Below, in pieces: positions 56,133 through 64,000 of a stretch of 64,000 nt of DNA (position 1 is its first letter; every line of letters starts with the position of its first letter). The notes beneath the pieces are model-generated. The model was not told the origin of the DNA and made no database searches. It saw only the letters and a program-made list of their open reading frames with translations. Location of the stretch: the NCBI RefSeq assembly GCF_018860245.1, contig NZ_JAHKPD010000008.1:253821-317820 (forward strand), in the 5' to 3' direction. The position numbers and the translations under genes are program-made. This DNA comes from Pseudotamlana agarivorans (GTDB lineage Bacteria; Bacteroidota; Bacteroidia; Flavobacteriales; Flavobacteriaceae).

Positions 56133-56435
56133 ATGTCAAGACATTTTGTTTCTATTATTCTATCAACGATATTTTTGGCGTTCATTGCGGCACCGACGGT
56201 TATCAAGATAGTTGATGAATCGATTGATATTTCCTTTTTCTACTCTTTTGCTGAAGAAGAAGAGAACGGTTCTACAAAAAATGTAAATAAAGAAATTGTA
56301 GTTCTGGCAGATTTAAATAATGAATCCAGCTTCTTTATTAGTTTTAAAGAAAATAATATGGGCTATGTTTATAAAAGCTATGCCATACCACACTTAAATT
56401 TAGTTTCTCCTCCCCCCGATTTTCACATCGTATAA
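56133..56435 (+). CDS. Small protein with N-terminal membrane segment
   Basis: A 100-residue protein. One N-terminal hydrophobic segment (FVSIILSTIFLAFIAAPTVI) acts as a signal or anchor, followed by an acidic EEEENGS patch, strand-rich residues and a C-terminal PPPDFHIV. I do not recognise a family. It lies between batE and a SulP transporter gene, 83 bp before the latter's start, so it may belong to the bicarbonate-related group or be independent. Function unknown. Confidence 0.65.
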   Translation: MSRHFVSIILSTIFLAFIAAPTVIKIVDESIDISFFYSFAEEEENGSTKNVNKEIVVLADLNNESSFFISFKENNMGYVYKSYAIPHLNLVSPPPDFHIV

Positions 56436-56518
56436 TTGTTTGTTAGCAGATCATGTTAATGGTCTCATTATTTTTAACAACTTAAGGTTCTTAAACCTTG
56501 AGTAAAATTTATTATAGT

Positions 56519-58111
56519 ATGTTTAAATATATTAAAAATGACTTGCCAGCGAGTATAGTCGTATTTTTCGTTGCTCTACCATTATGTTTAGGAATCGCTT
56601 TAGCCAGTGGCGCGCCCTTATTTTCGGGAGTAATTGCTGGTATTATTGGTGGTGTTGTAGTTGGGGGTCTTAGTGGCTCTAAACTGGGTGTTAGTGGTCC
56701 TGCAGCTGGATTGGCTGCAATCGTATTAACAGCCATAGGTACTTTAGGTGGTTATGAAAACTTCTTAGTAGCTGTGGTCTTAGCAGGTATTATGCAATTA
56801 ATTTTTGGAGTTCTTAAAGCGGGGGTTATTGGTTATTATTTTCCTTCTTCGGTTATTAAAGGAATGCTAACGGGTATTGGTATCATTATTATCTTAAAAC
56901 AAATACCGCACTTTTTTGGATACGATGCAGAACCAGAAGGTGCCGATAGTTTTTTAGAAGCTTCAGGTGAAAATACCTTTTCTGCCATTTTTCATATATT
57001 TGATAATCTTATAATAGGATCATTGGTTATTGGTTTAATCGGATTGGCAGTTATCTTATTTTGGGATAACGTATTGGCTAAAAAGGCTAAATTTTTCACG
57101 GTTATCCAAGGGCCGCTTATTGCTGTTGTATTGGGTATTATCTTTTTTGCTATAATGGGAGCAGATGGGCCTTTGGGTATAGAAGCATCGCATTTAGTTA
57201 GTGTGCCAATTCCAGAGGATATTAATTCATTTTTGGGTCAGTTTAGTTTTCCTAATTTTGGAGCGATTACAAATCCAGAAATATGGGTAGTGGCTTTTAC
57301 TATTGCTCTAGTTGCCAGTTTAGAAACTTTATTAAGTGTAGAGGCTTGTGATAAATTAGATCCAGACAAAAATGTAACACCAACAAATAGAGAATTATTA
57401 GCACAAGGTGCTGGTAATATTGTATCTGGTTTAGTTGGAGGTTTACCAATCACACAAGTAATTGTTAGAAGTTCAGCAAACGTACAGTCTGGTGGTAAAA
57501 CAAAATTATCTACAATCATTCATGGTTTACTATTATTAATTTCGGTAGTATTAATACCAACATTACTTAATAAAATTCCATTATCTGTTTTAGCAGCTAT
57601 TTTATTAGTTGTTGGTTATAAATTGGCTAAGCCTGCTTTGTTCAAAAAGATGTACAGTTTAGGTTGGAAACAATTTGTGCCATTTATTGTTACCGTATTA
57701 GGTATTGTGTTTACCGATTTATTAGTAGGAATTAGTTTAGGTCTTTTAGTAGGTGTCGTAGTTATACTATTAAAAAGTTACCAAAACTCTCACTTCCTTC
57801 ATATTGAAGATAAAAGCAATGGGAAGCATAAAATTAGTATGACTTTAGCTGAAGAAGTTACTTTTTTCAATAAAGGTGCGATTTTAAAAGAATTAGAAAA
57901 TATCCCTAACGAAACATACTTAGAGTTAAACCTTATGAAAACAAGGTATTTAGATAATGATATTATTGAAATTCTTGATGATTTTGCATTTAAAGCCAAA
58001 GAAAGAAATATTGATATCAAACTAGTTTCTAAACGTGGTGTGGTAGAAAACCCGGAGAGTTATTTTGAGTTTTTCCGTACACGACCAAAATCTGATATTA
58101 GTTTAAGTTAA
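56519..58111 (+). CDS. SulP family anion transporter
   Basis: About 530 residues from ATG 56519; an upstream in-frame TTG at 56498 is less likely. Eleven to twelve hydrophobic helices begin with DLPASIVVFFVALPLCLGIA and the GVSGPAAGLAAIV loop typical of SulP/SLC26. QVIVRSSANVQSGGKTKLST follows helix 8. A short STAS-like cytoplasmic domain ends the protein (~445-530). The immediate downstream gene is a beta-carbonic anhydrase, which strongly suggests bicarbonate as substrate. Confidence 0.92.
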   Translation: MFKYIKNDLPASIVVFFVALPLCLGIALASGAPLFSGVIAGIIGGVVVGGLSGSKLGVSGPAAGLAAIVLTAIGTLGGYENFLVAVVLAGIMQLIFGVLKAGVIGYYFPSSVIKGMLTGIGIIIILKQIPHFFGYDAEPEGADSFLEASGENTFSAIFHIFDNLIIGSLVIGLIGLAVILFWDNVLAKKAKFFTVIQGPLIAVVLGIIFFAIMGADGPLGIEASHLVSVPIPEDINSFLGQFSFPNFGAITNPEIWVVAFTIALVASLETLLSVEACDKLDPDKNVTPTNRELLAQGAGNIVSGLVGGLPITQVIVRSSANVQSGGKTKLSTIIHGLLLLISVVLIPTLLNKIPLSVLAAILLVVGYKLAKPALFKKMYSLGWKQFVPFIVTVLGIVFTDLLVGISLGLLVGVVVILLKSYQNSHFLHIEDKSNGKHKISMTLAEEVTFFNKGAILKELENIPNETYLELNLMKTRYLDNDIIEILDDFAFKAKERNIDIKLVSKRGVVENPESYFEFFRTRPKSDISLS

Positions 58112-58198
58112 AACATAAAAACAATTAAGTATGACGGTTAAAGGAGACAACTTTTAGAGCTCATAAACCTGAAGAACGCGTTAATAAATAGAACAATT

Positions 58199-58825
58199 AT
58201 GAAAGCACATACTAAAGAAACACAGGCAACAATGACGCCAGCGAGCGCATTGCAAAGTTTAAAGGAAGGAAACGAAAGGTTTCAAAATAATATAAAAGCA
58301 AATAGAGACCTTAAAGAACAAGTTAATGATACTAGTGGTGGACAATATCCATTTGCTACAGTTTTAAGTTGTATCGATTCTCGTGTTCCTGCTGAAATGG
58401 TATTCGACCAAGGTTTAGGCGATATTTTTAGTGCTAGAGTTGCAGGAAACTTTGTAAACGAAGATATCTTAGGGAGTATGGAATTTGCATGTAAATTAGC
58501 TGGTACTAAATTAATCGTTGTTTTAGGACATACAAGTTGTGGCGCTATAAAAGGCGCTTGTGATCATGCTGAATTAGGGAACCTAACAAAGCTTTTAGAA
58601 AAAATTACACCTGCAGTAAATGGAGTTGAAGAGCCAAAGGATGCTAGCGAAAGAACTTCTAAAAATTTAACTTTTGTTGATGAAGTGTCAAAAAAGAATG
58701 TGGAATTAACCATTGATAGAATTCATGCTGAAAGCCCAGTTTTAGCTGAAATGGAAAAAGCCGGTGAAATTAAAATTGTAGGTGCTATGTACGATATTAG
58801 TACAGGAGCCGTACATTTTTATTAA
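58199..58825 (+). CDS. can: Beta-carbonic anhydrase
   Basis: A 208-residue zinc enzyme interconverting CO2 and bicarbonate. Zinc ligands and the Asp/Arg pair are visible: C58-I-D60-S-R62 and H111-x2-C114 (GHTSCGAIKGA). The family segment NEDILGSMEFACKLAGTKL precedes the second ligand pair. There is no signal peptide, so it is cytoplasmic. It follows a SulP gene by 87 bp and precedes a second SulP gene, pointing to a bicarbonate uptake and conversion module. Confidence 0.96.
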   Translation: MKAHTKETQATMTPASALQSLKEGNERFQNNIKANRDLKEQVNDTSGGQYPFATVLSCIDSRVPAEMVFDQGLGDIFSARVAGNFVNEDILGSMEFACKLAGTKLIVVLGHTSCGAIKGACDHAELGNLTKLLEKITPAVNGVEEPKDASERTSKNLTFVDEVSKKNVELTIDRIHAESPVLAEMEKAGEIKIVGAMYDISTGAVHFY

Positions 58826-58911
58826 TAATATAAGCGGCGCTTATTTAATAATCAAGCCATGTTAATGGTGCTTTAAATATAAGCCTCTTTGATTAATTTA
58901 ATAGCAGAGTT

Positions 58912-58945
58912 AAAAAGTCAATACCTTGTGTGTTGACTTTTTTTT
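58912..58945 (+). terminator. Intrinsic terminator after carbonic anhydrase
   Basis: AAAAAGTCAA / TTGACTTTTT with an 11-nt loop and an 8-T tail; ends the first SulP-carbonic anhydrase transcript. Confidence 0.88.
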
Positions 58946-59028
58946 GATTTATACTTATCGGGTCTTCTTAAAAGTGATAATTTAACAATAAAACACGCTG
59001 AATATTAAATTATTATTGATGTATTTCA

Positions 59029-59058
59029 TTGTAAGTTACTGATTCTTAATTATCTTTA
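59029..59058 (+). promoter_or_regulatory. Promoter of second SulP gene
   Basis: TTG at 59029-59031, exactly 19 bp, then TATCTTTA (one mismatch) at 59051-59058, only 3 bp before the ATG; a predicted leaderless or near-leaderless mRNA. Confidence 0.55.
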
Positions 59059-59061
59059 GGT

Positions 59062-60921
59062 ATGAAGAATCTGTTTTCAAATATAAAAGGTGACGCTTTT
59101 GGTGGGATTACAGCAGGAATTGTAGCACTTCCTTTGGCATTGGCATTTGGTGTATCTTCAGGTTTAGGTCCAACAGCTGGCTTATATGGCGCCATTTTTA
59201 TAAGTTTCTTCGCTGCACTCTTTGGTGGTACCGATACCCAGATTTCTGGGCCAACAGCTCCCATGACGGCGGTAAGTATGGTGGTAATAGCAGGGATAAT
59301 TGCTGCCAACGATGGTGATGTTTCCAAAGCTTTACCAATTATTCTCACTGTTTTTTTACTAGCGGGGGTCATGCAAATTTGTTTAGGTATTATTGGTTTG
59401 GGAAAGTACATTCGTTACATCCCGTACCCTGTAGTATCAGGGTTTATGACTGCTATTGGGGTAATTATATTATTTACACAGTTACTACCAGCTTTAGGGT
59501 ATTACCCTAAGGAAGATGCCGTTTTTGTAGAACTTTTTAAACCAGAAGCTGAAGAGGTTATATTAGAGAACATCCTTAAAGAAGAAGCGGGAGAAGGGAT
59601 ACTCGTTCTCGAAAATTTTAAAGAAACCATAGCGCGTTCTAATCATATTTCACAGCAAGATATTTTAGTGGAATCCCAAACTTTGGCTGCTAAAAAAGCT
59701 GGTGGTGCCTTGGGTGCCATACGGGCTTTTCCAAGAGCCATACAAAACATTAATTGGTTGGAATGTATACTTGCCTTAGGAACAGTATTTATTATTTTCG
59801 GGTTTAAAAAAATAACAAAAGCGGTACCCAGCACCTTAGTGGCTTTGGTGATTATGTCTGGAATAGCGGTAGGTTTCGGATTAGATTATCGCCCGATAGA
59901 AAAAATACCAAGTGGCTTACCGGTGCCAAATCTTGGCATTTTTACAGCATTTAGTTTTTCTCATATCGCACCATATATTTTCACAGCCCTGACATTAGCT
60001 CTCCTAGGAGCCATAGATTCGTTGTTAACAAGTGTTGTAGCCGATAACATGACCAAAACCAAACACAAGCCAAATAAAGAGCTTATAGGACAGGGTATAG
60101 GTAATAGTATAGCCGCAGTTTTCGGTGGTATTCCAGGGGCAGGTGCAACGATTAGAACTGTAGTGAATATTTCGTCCGGAGGTAAAACAAAATTATCTGG
60201 GATGCTTTCTAGTGTCATGCTGCTTGTTATTTTATTAGGTTTAGGGCCAATAGCTTCACGGATTCCAGCAGCGGTTTTGGCGGGCATACTAATTACAGTT
60301 GGTATTGGTGTTATGGATTTTAAAGGCTTGAAAGCCATTCCGAGCTTGCCTAAGGATATGAAATTCGGACCAATAAAAATAAGTTCAGAAGTGTTAATCA
60401 TGTTTGTTGTATTAATACTCTCTACCTTTTGGAACTTAGTTTATGCCGTTGGTATAGGTTTAATCATCGCTTCATTAATGTTTATGAAAAAAATTGGTGA
60501 TTTAACGGCCGAGCGTTCCGATGTGAAAGTTTTAAAAGAAGAATCCTGGAATGATGAAGGTGATTTTCCGATAGCGCTTAAAGAAAAAGTTTTCATTAAG
60601 CATATAAAGGGACCTTTGTTTTTTGGAAGCACAAGCGATTTTCAGCAGCTTACCGTGCAAATTCCAGATACGGCAACTACCGTAATTATTCGTTTAGGGC
60701 GTATGCAGTATATGGATCAATCAGGACTGTACGCTATGGAGGATATGCTTCAGGATTTAAACAAAAAAGGTGTTGAGGTTTTGTTTGTCGATTTGCTCAA
60801 ACAACCAAAATTTATGATGGAGCGTATCGGTATTATCCCACAGTTAATTCCGAAAGCACATATTTTTAAAGATTTTAAAAGCTGTTTAAAATGGATTAAA
60901 CAAAACTTGAATCACGTTTAA
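59062..60921 (+). CDS. SulP family anion transporter with STAS domain
   Basis: A 619-residue SulP protein. Helical core with GGITAGIVALPLALAFGVSS, the TQISGPTAPMTAVSMVV loop, and RTVVNISSGGKTKLSG. A ~100-residue insertion sits between helices in the first half (FKPEAEEVILENILKEEAGE). A C-terminal STAS domain (~505-619) has the MQYMDQSGLYAMEDML motif with the conserved Ser. It probably transports bicarbonate or sulfate; the carbonic anhydrase neighbour favours bicarbonate. It has its own promoter. Confidence 0.93.
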   Translation: MKNLFSNIKGDAFGGITAGIVALPLALAFGVSSGLGPTAGLYGAIFISFFAALFGGTDTQISGPTAPMTAVSMVVIAGIIAANDGDVSKALPIILTVFLLAGVMQICLGIIGLGKYIRYIPYPVVSGFMTAIGVIILFTQLLPALGYYPKEDAVFVELFKPEAEEVILENILKEEAGEGILVLENFKETIARSNHISQQDILVESQTLAAKKAGGALGAIRAFPRAIQNINWLECILALGTVFIIFGFKKITKAVPSTLVALVIMSGIAVGFGLDYRPIEKIPSGLPVPNLGIFTAFSFSHIAPYIFTALTLALLGAIDSLLTSVVADNMTKTKHKPNKELIGQGIGNSIAAVFGGIPGAGATIRTVVNISSGGKTKLSGMLSSVMLLVILLGLGPIASRIPAAVLAGILITVGIGVMDFKGLKAIPSLPKDMKFGPIKISSEVLIMFVVLILSTFWNLVYAVGIGLIIASLMFMKKIGDLTAERSDVKVLKEESWNDEGDFPIALKEKVFIKHIKGPLFFGSTSDFQQLTVQIPDTATTVIIRLGRMQYMDQSGLYAMEDMLQDLNKKGVEVLFVDLLKQPKFMMERIGIIPQLIPKAHIFKDFKSCLKWIKQNLNHV

Positions 60922-60940
60922 ATAAAGTTAAGCTTCGTCA

Positions 60941-61486
60941 TTAAAAAAGGATTGATCCTCCGGAATAGGTTCTGGCGCTTTTTTTTTCTTCTTTAAGTTT
61001 TTCGGTTTCAGCCATAATACTTGGGTAAATTAGTGGTACGATCGATTTTACGGGTTCGTATAATATGGAATCTTTCACCGTATCTTCTTCAAGAAAGGTA
61101 AGGGTGTGGTTTACACGATCAAAAATATTTAAAATAACACTTAAAATTAATGCAATTTTTAAGGCTCCAAAAATACCACCTAAAAGTTTATTTACAATGC
61201 CAAGAGCGGCGAAATTAGCCAGTTTGGTTAACGCTTTACCGGCAAGACCTATGGTTAAAACAATAACTACAAAAGTGATGGCAAAAGCTACAATATTTAT
61301 GGTTTGCTCCTCCCACTTGGTGTATTCTTGTAAAAGATCGGCTGCATAATTACTAAAGTGAATAGCGCCATACACCCCTGCAATTAGAGCGATTAAAGAT
61401 GCGACTTCAACAAAAAGGCCCTTTAAAAATCCGCGTACCAATCCGAATAAAATTAAAGCTCCTAAAACAATATCAATAACCCCCAT
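60941..61486 (-). CDS. CvpA family membrane protein
   Basis: A 181-residue protein with four membrane helices: GVIDIVLGALILFGLVRGFL, FVEVASLIALIAGVYGAIHF, NIVAFAITFVVIVLTIGLAG and KLLGGIFGALKIALILSVIL. GALILFGLVRGFLKGLFVE is the conserved CvpA N-terminus. CvpA proteins affect envelope integrity or colicin V production in E. coli; the mechanism is unclear. Convergent with the SulP gene, 19 bp apart. Confidence 0.88.
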   Translation of the reverse strand: MGVIDIVLGALILFGLVRGFLKGLFVEVASLIALIAGVYGAIHFSNYAADLLQEYTKWEEQTINIVAFAITFVVIVLTIGLAGKALTKLANFAALGIVNKLLGGIFGALKIALILSVILNIFDRVNHTLTFLEEDTVKDSILYEPVKSIVPLIYPSIMAETEKLKEEKKSARTYSGGSILF

Positions 61487-61658
61487 AACTGTTAATATTT
61501 CTGTAAATATATAATAAATTTTGTCCTTTTTTCGTCAATACCAATCAAGTCAACTCCCCATTCCGTAACTTTGATGCCGAAAATGAAGTAGCCTAGTAAT
61601 TTCGTAACTCTGAAATTCAGAAACTGAGAATAATCTAAGCTTTGAAACTGAAATAAAC

Positions 61659-62015
61659 ATGTCTAGAGACGAAGAATTAAAAGAACGTTGGAATCTGGTG
61701 GTAACTAAATTGTCCGATCAATTTGCCGATGGCGACCCAATGGATCTTGATGCTATTATATATTTAATCGGAGTACAAGAACTAGGGCAACTCGATAGAG
61801 CCTTTAAAAAAGACCAAAAGTTGGACCTTATGCACATTGCCATTTGCAAATTGCTCGTGCCTTATGGGTATTATGAATTGGATTTTGTAGATGAAGAGGG
61901 CTGGCCACATTATAGAACCTTAGAAAACTTACCACATTTAAAGGCTGGAGAGCAAAGTGTTTTAATGAAAGAAGCCATTGTAAACTACTTTTTAGAAACC
62001 GAATATATCAATTAA
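61659..62015 (+). CDS. Conserved small protein of unknown function
   Basis: A 118-residue soluble protein with helical segments: DEELKERWNLVVTKLSDQFA, DLDAIIYLIGVQELGQLDRA and KLDLMHIAICKLLVPYGYYE. The C-terminus EQSVLMKEAIVNYFLETEYIN has no membrane segment. I do not recognise a named family. It is encoded upstream of pheS across a repeat-rich gap, so it is probably not in the same transcript. Function unknown. Confidence 0.75.
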   Translation: MSRDEELKERWNLVVTKLSDQFADGDPMDLDAIIYLIGVQELGQLDRAFKKDQKLDLMHIAICKLLVPYGYYELDFVDEEGWPHYRTLENLPHLKAGEQSVLMKEAIVNYFLETEYIN

Positions 62016-62023
62016 AATATTTT

Positions 62024-62176
62024 GGGCGTTACCTAAAGGTCGGGCTGAAAGTTTATCTTGAGCGTAGTCGAAAGGTGACAATCTTTTGGTTAAAGCTTCA
62101 CTTCGGTATCTTCAACCAAAAAATATTTTGGTTTCGATAATCTCACCAAAAGGATTTCCGCTGCAATCCCTAACGC
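62024..62176. repeat. GGGCGTTA...TAACGC intergenic element
   Basis: Ends GCGTTA (62026-62031) and TAACGC (62171-62176) are inverted. Inside are GGTCGGGCT, CTTGAGCGTAGTCGAAAG, an inner TTTTGGTT / AACCAAAA hairpin and GGATTTCCGCTGCAATCCC. From memory, similar strings recur in Flavobacteriaceae gaps. It occupies most of the gap before pheS. Confidence 0.6.
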
Positions 62177-62193
62177 AAATCACGAAAAAACAG

Positions 62194-62201
62194 TAAATTT
62201 G
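62194..62201 (+). promoter_or_regulatory. -7 promoter element of pheS
   Basis: TAAATTTG, exact TAnnTTTG followed by C, 22 bp before the ATG. No clear -33 TTG. Confidence 0.45.
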
Positions 62202-62223
62202 CATTCATTTTTGAAATGACGTT

Positions 62224-63243
62224 ATGATAGATAAGATAAAAGACCTTATAGCCGAAGCCGAAGCTTTTGAAGCAAAAAGCAAAGAAGAAGTAGAAGCTTT
62301 TCGTATAAAATACCTAGGTAAAAAAGGCTTGTTAAACGACTTTTTTGCTGAGTTTAAAAATGTGGCTAATGATCAAAAGAAAGAATTTGGTCAAACCATA
62401 AATAAGCTTAAAAAAACAGCCGAAGAGAAAGTAAATGACTTAAAAGACGCCTTAGAGTCTAAGGAAGAAGTTAAGGGGGTTTACGGTGATTTATCACGTC
62501 CGGGAGAGCCTATTCATATTGGAGCGCGTCACCCGATTTCAATTGTGAAAAATCAAATTATCGAAATCTTTTCTCGTATCGGATTTAACGTGAGTGAAGG
62601 TCCGGAAATTGAAGATGATTGGCATAATTTTACAGCATTGAACTTGCCAGAATATCACCCAGCCCGTGATATGCAGGATACTTTTTTCATTCAAACCAAT
62701 CCAGATATTTTGTTGCGTACACACACTAGTTCTGTGCAAGTACGTTACATGGAAAATAATAAACCACCAATCCGTACCATTTCTCCAGGTCGTGTGTATA
62801 GAAATGAGGCTATTTCAGCACGTTCACATTGCTTTTTCCACCAAGTAGAAGGTTTGTACATTGATAAAGATGTTAGTTTTGCAGATTTAAAACAAACGCT
62901 TCAACATTTTACAACCGAAATGTTCGGAAAAAGTAAAATACGTTTACGTCCGTCATACTTCCCATTTACCGAGCCAAGTGCAGAAATTGATGTGTATTGG
63001 GGCTTAGAAACCGAAACCGATTATAAAATCACCAAAGGTACCGGTTGGTTAGAAATTGGTGGCTGTGGTATGGTAGATCCTAACGTGCTTGAAAACTGTA
63101 ATATTGATACCAATGAGTATTCAGGGTTTGCGTTTGGTGTTGGTATTGATCGTATTGCGATGTTATTGCACCAAATAGGAGATATTCGCTTATTAAGTGA
63201 AAACGATGTGCGTTTTTTAGAGCAGTTTAAAAGCGCTTTATAA
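62224..63243 (+). CDS. pheS: Phenylalanyl-tRNA synthetase alpha subunit
   Basis: A 339-residue class II synthetase subunit. An N-terminal coiled-coil tRNA-binding arm (KDLIAEAEAFEAKSKEEVEA onward, residues ~1-85) precedes the catalytic core: HPISIVKNQIIEIFSRIGF, LLRTHTSSVQVRYM, SPGRVYRNEAISARSHCFFH and GFAFGVGIDRIAML. It forms an alpha2-beta2 enzyme with PheT, whose gene is not adjacent. A hairpin terminator follows. Confidence 0.97.
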   Translation: MIDKIKDLIAEAEAFEAKSKEEVEAFRIKYLGKKGLLNDFFAEFKNVANDQKKEFGQTINKLKKTAEEKVNDLKDALESKEEVKGVYGDLSRPGEPIHIGARHPISIVKNQIIEIFSRIGFNVSEGPEIEDDWHNFTALNLPEYHPARDMQDTFFIQTNPDILLRTHTSSVQVRYMENNKPPIRTISPGRVYRNEAISARSHCFFHQVEGLYIDKDVSFADLKQTLQHFTTEMFGKSKIRLRPSYFPFTEPSAEIDVYWGLETETDYKITKGTGWLEIGGCGMVDPNVLENCNIDTNEYSGFAFGVGIDRIAMLLHQIGDIRLLSENDVRFLEQFKSAL

Positions 63244-63263
63244 TATATTTTAAAAATTAGTTT

Positions 63264-63293
63264 AAAGCCGGCTCCTTTGTAGCCGGTTTTTTT
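63264..63293 (+). terminator. Intrinsic terminator after pheS
   Basis: AGCCGGCT / AGCCGGTT (8 bp, one G-T pair) with a 7-nt loop, then a T run. Confidence 0.88.
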
Positions 63294-63343
63294 ATTTCTG
63301 TTTTAGAAGTTAACTTAACTCCTAAAGCTTTAAACGAATTTAT

Positions 63344-63351
63344 TATTTTTG
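63344..63351 (+). promoter_or_regulatory. -7 promoter element of following small gene
   Basis: TATTTTTG, exact TAnnTTTG, followed by CAGC and directly by the ATG at 63356. The transcript should begin at or next to the start codon. Confidence 0.5.
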
Positions 63352-63355
63352 CAGC

Positions 63356-63751
63356 ATGAAAGAAGATATCATCATACCAAAGGTAGAAGGCGTTTATATC
63401 GCGATTGTAAACGAGTATAATAGCATTTATAAGAGTCAGGATTGGAATGCCTATATCATTAACGATAAAGATGTTGATTTAGAAATGGTACTTATTGTCA
63501 CTGGAGGCTATTCTGAAGATAAAATGACTTCTATTTTTAGAAAGAAAATTGATGTGCTTCCTAAGAAAAGCTATGCTAAAATCGAACTGATGCAAGAACC
63601 GCTTTTTGAAATCAACAATACCTTTAAAGTAACCTTTTTTGAAGGCAACCAGATGTTTGAAAAAACGTATTTGTTTAGAAAAAATACGGTTAATATGAAA
63701 GCCTTACAACCGTTACCTTTGATGTCTGAAAAAGGGGTTTTAGTCAAGTAA
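63356..63751 (+). CDS. Conserved small soluble protein of unknown function
   Basis: A 131-residue protein, strand-rich: IIIPKVEGVYIAIVNEYNSI, DWNAYIINDKDVDLEMVLIV, KSYAKIELMQEPLFEINNTF and VTFFEGNQMFEKTYLFRKNT. No signal peptide or membrane helix. I do not recognise the family. It begins immediately after a perfect -7 element (predicted leaderless), and its stop overlaps the first base of a hairpin element. Function unknown. Confidence 0.75.
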   Translation: MKEDIIIPKVEGVYIAIVNEYNSIYKSQDWNAYIINDKDVDLEMVLIVTGGYSEDKMTSIFRKKIDVLPKKSYAKIELMQEPLFEINNTFKVTFFEGNQMFEKTYLFRKNTVNMKALQPLPLMSEKGVLVK

Positions 63752-63865
63752 TACCAATGTTTCTATTGAGTTCTTTTTATATTTAGTAGTGATTAACCTT
63801 CTCGCTACAAGGCTTGGTTGCTATTTTTAGTAACTAAATAATAGTCGATAAAAAGAAGTTGGTAT
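63751..63865. mobile_element. Long hairpin / MITE-like element
   Basis: Ends ATACCAA and TTGGTAT are inverted. Nested inside are TTCTTTTTAT / ATAAAAAGAA, ATTTAGT / ACTAAAT and CCTT / AAGG, so nearly the whole 115 bp folds on itself. The terminal ACCAA resembles that of the element at 28078. No clear target duplication. Confidence 0.5.
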
Positions 63866-63871
63866 GGTGTG

Positions 63872-64000
63872 TTATTTTTTATAAATAGGGGTCTTTTGTA
63901 CCAGATAATCTAGTGTTATTTTATAGGCATCTAAGGTTTGCCAAAAAGAACGGTGATCTTTAGTATAAAGATTATCACCTTTGTCATTATAAATATTCAT
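63872..64000 (-). CDS. C-terminal end of a gene beyond the window
   Basis: An open frame on the minus strand enters from the right edge and stops at TAA 63872-63874, giving 42 visible residues. They end YTKDHRSFWQTLDAYKITLD then YLVQKTPIYKK. The last base triplet at the edge is ATG, so this could be a 42-residue complete frame, but more likely it is the tail of a longer gene. Family not recognised. Confidence 0.5.
   Translation of the reverse strand: MNIYNDKGDNLYTKDHRSFWQTLDAYKITLDYLVQKTPIYKK

Noticed and set aside
59046-59411. 121-residue minus-strand frame at the start of the second SulP gene
   Set aside because: Pro/Lys-rich shadow of a Gly/Ala-rich membrane protein; the SulP frame has motifs and a promoter.

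Overview
The window looks like a chromosomal segment of a marine-type Flavobacteriaceae member (Bacteroidota). The DNA is AT-rich. Promoters follow the Bacteroidota pattern (TTG, about 19 bp, TAnnTTTG) rather than the sigma-70 pattern. There are a T9SS-type sorting domain, a TonB-dependent receptor with an N-terminal carboxypeptidase-regulatory-like domain, a complete Bacteroides-style bat (aerotolerance) operon, a split atpDC pair and many Bacteroidota outer-membrane beta-barrels. The species cannot be named from sequence reading alone. No phage, plasmid, CRISPR array or full insertion sequence was seen; mobile-looking DNA is limited to small intergenic repeats and MITE-like elements.

Layout. 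1-5.6 kb: two secreted proteins (one cut by the window edge), recX and dgt, with a dispersed ~100-bp repeat in two gaps. 5.7-11.5 kb: three separately terminated genes: a small secreted homologue of a receptor N-domain, a TonB-dependent receptor, and a lipoprotein built from a 960-bp internal duplication. Their upstream regions share a GGTAAC box, at identical spacing in the first two; this is the best candidate for an undescribed system. 11.7-19.2 kb: atpDC, a lipoprotein cytochrome c, a small barrel and the 2-oxoglutarate dehydrogenase genes sucAB. 19.2-25.9 kb: a possible 31-aa membrane peptide, a response regulator with a retropepsin-like protein, tatD, asparaginase, tRNA-Ser(GGA), and an ExbB/ExbD energy-transduction operon ending in a barrel protein.

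25.9-38.1 kb is mostly on the minus strand: rpoN, asnS, an RND/MMPL exporter, a barrel protein, frr, pyrH, tsf, rpsB, rpsI and rplM. 38.4-46.4 kb: an ABC-F ATPase, a lipase-like secreted protein, a YgiQ radical SAM protein, a hemerythrin-like protein, an AlbA_2-type protein and a short-chain dehydrogenase, with a ~360-bp nested inverted repeat at 40.0-40.4 kb. 46.7-56.1 kb: moxR-DUF58-(membrane protein)-batA-batB-batC-batD-batE. 56.1-60.9 kb: a small membrane protein, SulP transporter, beta-carbonic anhydrase and second SulP transporter, which together suggest bicarbonate handling. 60.9-64 kb: cvpA, a conserved small protein, pheS, another conserved small protein and the end of an unidentified gene.

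Functionally this is mainly core metabolism, translation and envelope biology. The parts that standard annotation explains least are the 5.7-11.5 kb receptor/lipoprotein locus, several promoters that appear to give almost leaderless mRNAs, and several classes of palindromic intergenic element.
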